Shown here: one piece after another, positions 48,701-60,700 of the stretch
How positions within the stretch are numbered: the first letter of the stretch is position 1
Layout of the letters: each line of letters begins with the position of its first letter
Assembly: GCA_029237695.1 (NCBI GenBank)
Contig: CM055268.1
Location: 56,939,131 to 57,003,130 of the forward strand
Source: Conchocele bisecta
Taxonomy: Eukaryota; Mollusca; Bivalvia; Lucinida; Thyasiridae
Direction of reading: 5' to 3'
Length of the DNA stretch: 64,000 nt
Notes under the pieces: generated by a model
What the model was told of the DNA's origin: nothing
The model's input: the letters and a program-made list of their open reading frames with translations, nothing else
The model's database searches: none
Program-made: the position numbers and the translations under genes

Positions 48701-51700
48701 TATACTGACTAAGTGGAAAGTATCTACAAACCTTGACTTGAAACTACTGTGTTAACGTCGGCATTGATACATTTACAAACATCACTACATGGCATCACTA
48801 TTCTGACTGTGACATTGAAGTAAGTGGAAAATATCTACAAACCTTGACTTGAACCTACTGTGTTAACGTCGACATTTACAAACATCACTACATGACATCA
48901 CTGTACTGACTGTGACATTGAAATAAGTGGAAAATATCTACAAACCTTGACTTGAAACTACTGTGTTGACATTGAAGTTAACAAAACCTGCCTTCTTGAG
49001 AGCTTCGCGAATCTCGTGGCACTGGGCGTTGTACTGGGAGATGATGTTGATCTGATTACCTTCCACATTTTCTGTCAAATCACAATACAATTTCACCTGT
49101 AAAGAAGTACATTGTATAAATATCATTGTGAAAGAAGAAATGCAGCATTTACTCGTATATACATTTAAGTAAGCAGCTCCTATATGGGTGTCATCCAACT
49201 GCTGATAAAATGTTCTAACTATTCTGATAAAATGAAAAAAGTGACTGTTCGCTATTCCATCAATGAAACACCAGTCATGCTTTTAACAAGCAATATAGAT
49301 CGTTATCAGCCTACACGAGTGTGCTATTTGACTAGGAGCTACACTGGAAGAACTTTACCTGTAAATAAGTATGTAATGTCTGGTTCACGGCTACAATATG
49401 GATGTCATATGTGAGACACGCCATGTTATTTTGTACATATGTGTAATTTAATGAAATACTTTTACAAAATGTATAATATGTTCCGAAAATGGCATCAAAA
49501 GTTGACAAAATGGCACGTAGCTGCATTAAGGCACTGCAGACCCGGGCCTGCAGAATTTTCGAGAACATGGAAAAATAATGTGCCAGAGTGCATCATTTAC
49601 ATTCTAGTTTCGATTTATTTTCTGGGGGGGGGGGGATGCCCCAGACACCCCTAGCATACTCACACCAACGGTGCTCGAAGTCGTCAACCAGGCCTGCAGA
49701 TTCAAATTGGCTAGCTGAGTACATGTACTCTGAAAATTTTGTGAACGTATTTAATGAAATTAAGCAGATGTCCGAAAGTACAAAATTGCATGGCGTGCCT
49801 CATATATGTAACTGCGACAGGAGAAATGGGACTTATGGGATTTGTAATCAGTATAACTCCTGATCAAATAACACATTCCCGTATACTGATAACGACCTAT
49901 ATTACTTACTAGAAGTATACCGGGTGCTTCATTGATGGAATGGCAAACAGTGTCGATCATGATCAGACTGTGCCGATGCACAGGCTGATCTGGATCTACA
50001 CTGGTCACAAAACCCACAAGCCTTATTTCTCCAGTCATTGCCACAGATACATGTATTTGATGATAACGTATTCCAGCTACTTTGATAATACTAAAAGAGC
50101 GACTATTTAAATATAACATACGAGGGGAGTTCAAAACGTTCCGATACGGAATATTTAACCATAGCTAATAAATACCATATACCATAAAGTTTAAACTTTA
50201 AATCATCGCTCATGAAAGATGCTCTATATATATATAACATACCACAAGCTGCACCTCCTGTGTGTTGCTCACGGAGTGTTCATTTCCTTCCTCCGCGGAC
50301 ACGGTCATTATCTTCTCTTCCCCCTCGACATGGATCATTACGTGAGGGTAATCACCCTTCCCATCTCGCGGCCAAATCGACAAGGTTTCTCTCATCCAGG
50401 GACCAGGTTCGGTCTTAAGTTGACCATCATAGAATTGCTTTGATGGGAACAAACAGATCTGTGGATTCTGGAAAGGAAATCAAGAATATCTCGGTAACTG
50501 TTTATTGCATGAAATGGGTATTTCCGTAAATGAGACCGCGACAGAAAGTATTTTGGTAAAATGATGTGCTTATGCAATAAATATCATCAAATCGTGTTGA
50601 TTTAATATATTATACGGCACAGCCTGTTTGTTATGATATAATTAAACTTGTTCAATAAATATTATAATAAACATCACTCATGTTAAAGGTCATCCACAGG
50701 TGGAAGACTCGAACCTGTGACACAAAGAAATGCCGATTACAAAAAATCCATTACCCCACCCACTTGGTCTCATATAAAAATATCTTCTATCTATAATAGA
50801 AGATAGTACTGTTTGAGACCAAGTGGGTGGGGTAATGGATATTTTGTAATGGGCATTTTTGTGTGTCACTGGTCCGAGTCTTCCACCTGTGAGATCATCT
50901 ACATAAATATTGGCGAATAATTTGTTTTGTGTCAGTCATGTGCAAATACAATGTTTAGTGTTACACTACTGCCTGCGCTATTCTTGCCAATACTTATTAT
51001 TTTTTCACAGTTTTAGAACAAAAACACCGTCTTTTCATAAATGGACTACTCTGAAAATAATTTTGTGACAATTGGATTGGTCAGAAAATTAACATATCAA
51101 AATATTTTCCAGTTATGTCGGTGTGAAAGTGTTGCAAAATAAAACCATGGGCTGTTGTGTTTACTGTGCCGTGTGGGAAGTAAATCAGCACATGGTTGTA
51201 TTACTTATATTTACATTGCATTTTCTGAGACTTTCAGAAATAAAAATAACCAAATATGGTGTTAAAATTAAGAGTCATCTTGTTTTACATCATAATGTCG
51301 CAATTAATGGAACAGTAACGTTGCCGGTCAATAGCGTGTCGTTATAGACAATGTCATGGAGATTAATGACATCATACAAACTTTCACCAATCATCAATGT
51401 CTCGAGATGTCACATGGGGCTACTGTAAAGAATTCGATACAACAAACACAATACGTTGAATGGGCATTTCCAGTATGAATTTATGGAAGGTGTAAACAAT
51501 AATAAACTAAACATATAAGACTACCGTATTTATTGTTTGCCCTAGTTTCTTGACTAATGCAATCATTTCGTCTTAAGTAGTCGCATATTGCGACGCTTTT
51601 CCAATATCTATTAAATTAATCATTAAATCTTGCAATAACTCAGCAGTTATATTTAGAACCACAGGCCCACCTTGTTTAAGTGATTTCCTGTGACGCGCAC

Positions 51701-54700
51701 CATGTGTGCGATCGATTCAGTGTTACAGCGCCAATCAAGTACTAGTACATGTATCGACGTTGAAAACATGTTTATGGGCAGCGCTCCATTTTAATAGACA
51801 GGTGCCCACGATGGGGCGTGGCAACCAATAAGTTATTTATAGTTCACATATTGAATTTTTAAAAACTAATTTCTCGCTCGCTACTGCACTCGCTACGAAA
51901 TTAATTTATTAAAAATTCAATATGTGAACTACATGTATAACTATTACTAGTAGCCACTAAACGTCATGTGGGGGTATAACTAGACATCGTTTTCAGTACT
52001 TTCATTTCCCATTGAAACATAATGGAACACAAGCCGTCAATATTTTTCCATATGGATGTCTCGAGAGTTAATATTGGTAAGTGCCGTTACATAATTTATG
52101 TTTCACCTGGTAAAATAATTTGTTTCAAGTTATAACAAATTTGTATATTTTATTTCTATTTTATATAATTGTTGAGGTGCATATAAATTGTTAGCGATGT
52201 ACATATATAAAAAGGGCATCGTTATTACAAAGCTAATCCCCTCGCTGGCAGCCTTGATAATAATACAAAAAATAAAATAGTTACCTCCTTTGCTGTGCAA
52301 ACAAGGTGAACAGAAGTCTTCAGTGATTTTGACCTTGGGTGGTTAGACGTGAGTCATATGCAAAACAAAGTACCATCCATGACACACGTTGTGGCCAAAT
52401 ATTATCAAAATCAATGAAGCGGTTAATAAGTTATTAGAAAACAAAATGTGTTACTAGCCTACGTGGACTAACGCTATATCCCTCTTGCGTATCGGCGAGG
52501 GGATACTAAAAAGGTTATTAGATGTGTATATGGATATACGCCACTCCTTCCTCCGCACACTGATATTGTGCTCCTAAAGTCACGCAATATCACACACTAT
52601 GGAACTATTATGGTTATGCTTCCTTGGCCACTTGCCATTAATAATGTATGGATGGAACTTCGAGCAAAGCAATTATATCTCCATAGGCGGATCCAGGAGG
52701 GGGCATGTCCGGCATACGCCCCCTCTAAGATTTGCCAGTTAAGTTGTTAAACCACTTATTTATGTGGAAAGAATTGATGACTTTTCTTATTTCTCACCCA
52801 AAATGTATTTTGACGAGACGAGACGGTTCAATGAGTGGTAACAAGACATACTCTTGATGAGAAATGAAAAAATTGCATAAAAAAATTGTTTCCTAGTTAG
52901 GAAAGTTGTAGTTACGAACACTAATTCTTGCTATCTACTCCAGATGGTATGGGAGTATATTTCATGAGTTACTGTTCGCAACTAGTAGGGAAGTTGACGA
53001 CTATGTATGTTTCATTTTGAATTGAGAATCAACGCCCCCTCTAGATCTAAATACTGGATCCGCCCCTGGCTATCGCATAAGAGGCATACTTTATGAGTAT
53101 TTTCCCCCAGTGTGTGTATTATTTGTAAGGAGATGATTATATAATTATATGTATATAGTGAAAACAAATATCCACATAGTAACATACCATCCGATACTGT
53201 GTGTCAAGCATGGTAAACTCCACATTCTTCAAGGCGTATCTCTCAAATAACGACTTGGATAGGCCGAGCTCGGCTGCTTCCTTGCATTTGATGATTGGTC
53301 GAAGTTGTTTGTGGTCACCAATGAGAACGACCTGTTCCGCCTTCGTTGCTATAAGTGGCACAAGGCATTGGGGCTCCGAGCACATTCCTGCTTCATCAAT
53401 TATCACCTGTTATATAGAAAATGGTTATGGTTTCTTGATATGTGGCAATGACCGGATAAATGGGGCTTATATGGGTTCTGTGACCAGTGTAACTCTTGAT
53501 CAAATAGCGCTCTCCTTGAGCCTGATAACGATCTACATGTTTATTGCCTGGTAGAAGCTAGAAACAACATTGCAACCTTGTAGCTAGGTAGAAGTATCAC
53601 ATGTGTTTCATTGACGGAATGGCGAACAGTGCAGATCATGATCTAACTGTGCGGATGCACAGGCTGATCTGGATCTGTGCTGGTCGCAAAACCCATAAGC
53701 CCCATTTGTCAAATATCATATCAAGCTTATCAGGCATGGCTAAGAAATGCTCGGAATTTCTTGGCTTGCTGAGGAATCCACAAAATTTCCGAGCCGAACC
53801 TGAAACACTTGATATCAAATGACACTAACCTCAGATTTAATATATTAGGTAATTTTTTATGCTAGAGGATGAACAAACATATAGTAAATATATGGTTAGT
53901 GACGTCGAATATAAAATATACTCGGTTGTGCCTTAGACAGCTTTATTGGGGTGAGCTTTAGAAGACCCCCCCCCCCCTATATAGTTGTCCTGGCGAAACC
54001 GAATATATTTTATATTCGACGGCACTAACCATATATTTAATTTATATGGAATACTGAACTTAATGGTTTGAATGTTCATGACGTCATGCTTTGATGTCAT
54101 TCCCTCGCCATACGTCAGCAATCAAGCGAAGTCATTCAAAGCAAAATGGCGGAGGCCACACCCGGTAGATTCGGTATTGTATCTGATTAAATCTCCAATT
54201 TATTGACGATGAGCTTCAATATTGGCTGGTTTGAGACTCTACAGTAATAAACATTAACATCATCATGTACAAAATTCAGCTGAACTGACAGCGATTTAGA
54301 TTTTAAAATCTGCCGCCATCTTGAATTTTCTGTTGAGACGGACCAATCAGAGGCACCGATGAGAGGTCAAAGGTGACAAAATGAAGACACAAACGGCTCT
54401 TCATGTACATGTATATAGGCTACTTCAGGTATATTTGGTTACTTCAGATATAAACAACATTTATTCAACCCGCTTTATCATGCTATATGGAGCAATGGTT
54501 GCGTTAGAAGTCACATGTTTTGTTGTTAAAAATAATGTGGACTTGTTTACATTGCATCATCACATTGGTATCATTCGGTAACGCTATGTGATGCTGAAAG
54601 TGATATGAGTGGTGATAAAAAAGGTAATATTTTGCTATAAATTGTTTCTTACCAGGTGCATAATCCGTGTGTAATGTGCATCTGAATATTCAGGGTCATT

Positions 54701-57700
54701 ACAGTAAATGAATACATATTTCATACTGATGTGACGCAAATGCCTGTTTGTGCCAAACCGATATGGGACGACATCTGGCCATAATTACCTCCCGTCCTGC
54801 AACGTTGAAAAATGTAAGCCGGTGTCCGCATATTATTGAGTTTTTTATGCCCCACCACGATAGTGGAGGGGGCATTTAGTGTTATCCTTGTCCGTCCGTC
54901 CCGTCCATCCGTCCGTCACGAAACTTTATCGCTCGGGTAAATGTCTCATAATTTCTTCATCCTTTGACCGATCTGCTTCATATTTCATATACACATTGCT
55001 CTAATGGTCCTCTACCGCTCTGCACCACGTTCGTCCTGCCCCCACCAAGCCCAGGGTCAAGGTCACATGCTTAGTGCTTCAAAAACTTTAACGCTCGGGT
55101 AAATATCTTATAATTTCTGTTTTCTTTCACGGATCAGCTTCATACTTCATATACGCATTGCTCTAATGGTCCTTTACCGCCTTGTGCGAAATCTATGTTT
55201 GTCCTTCCCCCGCCAAGCCCAGGGTCAAGGTCACATACTTAGTGCTTCAAAAACTTTAACGCTCAGGTAAATATCTTATAATTTATGTTTTCTTTCACGG
55301 ATCAGCTTCATACTTCATATACGCATTGCTCTAATGGTCCTATACCGCCCTGTGCCAAATTCACGTTCATCCTGCCCCCGCCAAGTCCAGGTTCAAGGTC
55401 ACATACTTGGTGCTTCAAAAACTTTAACGCTCAGGTAAATATCTTATAATTTATGTTCCCTTTCACGGATCAGCTTCATACTTCATATACGCATTTCTCT
55501 AATGGTCCTCTACTGTTCTGTGCCAAATCCACGTTCGACCTGCCCCCGCCAAGCCCAGGGTCAAGGTCACATACTTAGTGCTTCAAAAACTTTAACGCTC
55601 GGGTAAATATCTTATAATTTCTGTTTTCTTTCACTGATCAGCTTCATACTTCATATACGCATTGCTCTAATGGTCCTTTACCGCCTTGTGCCAAATCCAC
55701 GTTTGTCCTGACACCGCCAAACCCAGGGTCAAGGTCACATACTTGGTGCTTCAAAAACGTTAACGCTCGGGTAAATATCTTATTATTTCTGTTCCTTTTC
55801 ACGGATCAGCTTTATATATCATATACGCATTGCTCTAATGGTCCTCTACCGCCCTGTGCCAAATCCACGTTCTTCCTGCCCCTGCCAAGCCCATGGTCAA
55901 GGTCACATAATTGATGCTTCAAAAACTTTAACGCTCAGGTAAACAAAATTTGACTTGGAATTTGGCCTCATTTATTATCAAAGCGATATGTGGGGCATCC
56001 GTGTTCTATGAACACATTTTCTAGTTTTGTAATATTTGTCAGAAACGGTAAATAAATGTTTTATATTTCCGTAATTGGCTTTAGTATATCACTGTAAAAC
56101 CGTGGACTCGATGGTATTATAGTTTAATACAAATAAACGTTCGGCTGCGGGTTAAGAAACACCATAAGTTAATACTATGTTTCTCGGCTTCATATGTTTC
56201 CATGAGCGCTGGGCTGTCTGGTATTTTGTCTTTGTTGCATACGCGTCACTATAACAGAGATCGGGAACCATTCCCAGAAAGCGTCCCAGCTGTGGAAAGC
56301 GTCTCGCTGTCCGAATTGAGAGTGGTTGGCTTTGGGTTTCACACAGTCAACATAGCAGAGCACCTTCTGTTCACTTGGACATAATCGTCCAGGTAGTATG
56401 TATCATTGCGATCATAATGTATAAGAGCTACAGGTGGATTAGGACAAGGAACCGTTGGTCACACCCTTAGCCCAGCGAACAAACTGGTATAGCTTGACAA
56501 TGTGTAGTCGAGTATTGCGTTTGTCGCGCCCGTACAGTGTTCAGACTGCGAGCTGTGCCCAGCACTGTGTTGAAACACTCCGCTGAGGCATACGCCAATA
56601 TACGCCCAGCTATATAGCCGAACATTCTCCATTTTGGCTGAGCAAGTATAGAAACTTGACGCTCAGCACGGCTGCTGGTCACACGCATCTCAACGTTGTT
56701 TAAACGAGCATTACGTTTGTCAAACCTCGTTGAATGTTGAGACCAGGAGCTGAGCTCATCGCTGAGGAGACATATTAACCAGACCCATGGTACAAGCCCC
56801 ATGCTCGGCTATAGCTCGAGGATAGCCCAGCACGATCACCCAGGCTCATCGCCCAGCTCCAGCGCGAGACGTTGTCATATGCAAGCTGCGAGCTGGGGAT
56901 AAGACAGTTCAGATAGATAGCTCAGAACATCGTTGAGCTGAGCAGTTCAGAATGTCGCTCAGCTCAGAAAATCGCTCAGTCAAGTAGCTCGGTTTGGTGC
57001 TGAGCAGTAGCTACCGGACACACATCCCAGTAATAAATACCATAGGTTCAGCTTCAATTAGGATATACTATGCTGATCGACAGGACTGTCATAATATAGT
57101 TAGCACAGAGTAGGTCACATGCGTGTTAACTCAGAGGTGAGACGAGCTACACTCCCGGCAACACATGTAGGCTCATGATAGAACATCCATCTAGTGGTAT
57201 CACTCATACCACGAGATGAACATTGATAGTGAAGTAATAAACAGCTACATTGGCATAGCCCATGTTAGAGATGGGACTTCCATAATAGATCAAACCACTG
57301 TAGCTGAGGCACTCCACCCAGTATATTGTATGTGCTTGATATTGGTAGATTGATTTCTTGATTATTTGTGCTTATCCAATCATTGTAACGATCATTCTCC
57401 ATAATCCATGGTAACCAATCATTTCGAGGTTCGCCCAAGGAAAATCTATATCTGTATATATATATATATATATATTGTATATAGTGCCCAGATACATAGT
57501 CTCAGCGTCATCGCATGAGACGGGCTGAGAAACCAGTTATACCAGCCTAGCTTGATACCAGGAATGGTATAATTGTATCCCCCGGACTCCGTCGGGGGAT
57601 ACTATGGATTTGACAGCGCGCCGCGTCCGCGTCCGCTTTTTGTCCGGAGCATAACTCGAACACCCTTTGGAATATTTTCATGAAACTTCACATATGCATA

Positions 57701-60700
57701 GACCACGACCCGAAGGTGTGTCGCGCACAAGATTGACAACTCTTGCATAGCTAATTTTTTAGTTATCTGCCTTTTTTGTTTCTCGCACTGATTTCGTGTC
57801 CGGAACATAACTCCACCACCCTTTGGAATATTTTCATGAAACTTCACACATGCATAGACCACGAGCCGAAGGTGTGTCGCGCACAAGAATGACAACTCTT
57901 GCATAGCTAATTTTTGTGTTATCTCCCTTTTTTGTTTCGCGCACTGATTGACCATAACTCGACCACCCTTTGGAATATTTTTATGAAACTTCACACATTC
58001 AATTAGACCACGAACCGAAGGTGTGTCGTGCACACGAATGACAACTCTTGCATAGTTATCTCCCTTTTTTGTTTTGCACACTCTACAAAATGGACAATAA
58101 TGCATGAAGACCCGTTTTCTCGTCTGCTCTGTACACCTTTTCTCGTGTGCTCTGTACACCTTACCTGTAGAGAGAACAATAGAGACTGGGAGAACCATTC
58201 ACCTGTGCATGTGCTAGCATGTGCAAATGTCCAGTGTTGACCAGTCTTGACCAGTCTTGACCACTCTTGACCACAGGTAATTTATACAGGTAAATTACTA
58301 CATTGGATATTACATTTCCGTAAACTGTGTTGAAAATATTGTGGCATTATGTGGACCTGTGCAGATATATGTAGATAAATATAGGACTATTAAAAAAAAT
58401 TCTGGGCTCCAGTAGCAAGCATTATTATTTTTAATTTTTAAACTTTTTTTTCCCTTTTTTTTTTCATTTTTTTTTTCTAATTCTTTTTAAATTTTTGTCT
58501 AGTAGCATAAGGTCGTAAGTGCTATATACAGACTATTCACCTGTGCATGTGCTAGCATGTGCAACTGACCACTGACCACTTACAGGTAATTTATACAGGT
58601 AAATGATTATATTACATTTCCGTAAACTGTGTTGAAAATATTGTGGCAATATGTGGACCTGTGCATATATGATATGTAGATAAATATAGGACTATTAAAA
58701 AACATTCTGGGCTCCAGTAGGAGCATTATTTTTTTATTTTTTTTAAATTTATTTTTTTTTTTATTTTTTTTTTTCATTTTTTTTTTTACATTCTTTTCAA
58801 TTTTTTAACTGACCACTAACTTATTACAGGTAATTTATACAGGTACATTATTACATTTCCGTAAACTGTGTTGACAATATTGTGGCAGTATGTGGACCTG
58901 TGCAGATATATGTAGATAAATATAGGACTATTAACACAAATTCTGGGCTCCAGTAGCGAGCATTATTTTTTTATTTTTTTTGTATATTACATTTCCGTAA
59001 ACTGCGTTTAAAATATTGTGGCATTATGTGGACCTGTGCAGATATATGTAGATAAATATAGGATTATTAAAAAACAATTCTGGGCTCCAGTAGCAAGCAT
59101 TATTATTTTTAATTTTTAAACTTTTTATTCCATTTTTTTTTTCATTTTTTTTTTATTTTTTTTTTCTAATTCTTTTTAAATTTTTGTCTAGTAGCATAAG
59201 GTCGTAAGTGCTATATACAGACTATTCACCTGTGCATGTGCTAGCATGTGCAACTGACCACTGACCACTTACAGGTAATTTATACAGGTAAATGATTATA
59301 TTACATTTCCGTAAACTGTGTTGAAAATATTGTGGCAAGATGTGGACCTGTGCATATATGATATGTAGATAAATATAGGACTATTAAAAAACATTCTGGG
59401 CTCCAGTAGGAGCATTATTTTTTTTTAATTTAATTTTTTTTTTCATTTTTTTTTTTAACATTCTTTTTCAATTTTTTAACTGACCACTAACTTATTACAG
59501 GTAATTTATACAGGTACATTATTACATTTCCGTAAACTGTGTTGACAATATTGTGGCAGTATGTGGACCTGTGCAGATATATGTAGATAAATATAGGACT
59601 ATTAACACAAATTCTGGGCTCCAGTAGCGAGCATTATTTTTTTATTTTTTTTGTATATTACATTTCCGTAAACTGTGTTGAAAATATTGTGGCATTATGT
59701 GGACCTGTGCAGATATATGTAGATAAATATAGGACTATTGAAAAACAATTCTGGGCTCAATTCTGGGCTCCAGTAGCAAGCATTATTATTTTTAATTTTT
59801 TAAACTTTTTTTTTCCATTTTTTTCATTTTTTTTTCAAATTCTTTTTCAATTTTTGTCTAGTAGCATAAGGTCGTAAGTGCTATATACAGACTATTATCA
59901 TATAATAAAACAATTATTGACTAGTGAGCCATAGAATATAATCTGATATTCCTTGGCTCACTAGTCAATAATTGTATAATATGTTCGGGCCAGTGAAAAT
60001 TGCTTTCGGGCCCAGGCTCGAGGTCAAGGCGGGACAAGGCGAGGCATTTGATTCCGCGGAATTCATGTTTACTTATCTCCCTTTGTTGGTTCATGCTGAT
60101 TTCGTATCCAGAGCATAACTCGAACACCCTTTGGAATATTGTTATGCCCCACCACGATAGTGGAGGGGACATTTAGTGTTACCCTTGTCCGTCCGTACGT
60201 CCGTCCGCACACACGAATGGGTACTTGTTGTAAGCGTACGGGGATCTTATTGGGTAGGGTTAGGATAGTGTTGGGTACTCTTGTTGGGTATTTTTATACA
60301 GTAAAAACCCAACAAGTATTCATTCGTAGGAACGTGCGTTCCGTCCTCTCGTCCGTCCGTCCGTCCGTCCGTCCGTCACAAAACTTTAACACTCGGGTAA
60401 ATGTCTCATAATTTCTTCATCCTTCGACCGATCTGCTTCATATTTCATATACACATTGCTCTGATGGTTCAGGTAAATATCTTCTAATTTCTGTTTTCTT
60501 TCATGGATCATCTTCATATTTCATATACGCATTGCTCTAATGGTCCTCTACCGCCCTGTGCCAAATCCACGTTCGTCCTGCCCCCGCCAAGCCCAGGTCA
60601 AGGTCACATACTTGGTGCTTCAAAAACTTTAACGCTCAGGTAAATATCTTATAATTTTTATTCATATTTCATATACGCGTTGCTCTAATGGTCCTCTACC

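Noticed and set aside
50210..50450. Plus-strand frames over exon D
   Set aside because: They are shadows of the minus-strand helicase exon, which has matching phase, motifs and splice sites.
57602..58198. 198-codon minus-strand open frame
   Set aside because: It follows three ~150-bp satellite units and repeats itself (VKFHENIPKGG); length is due to repeat composition, not coding.
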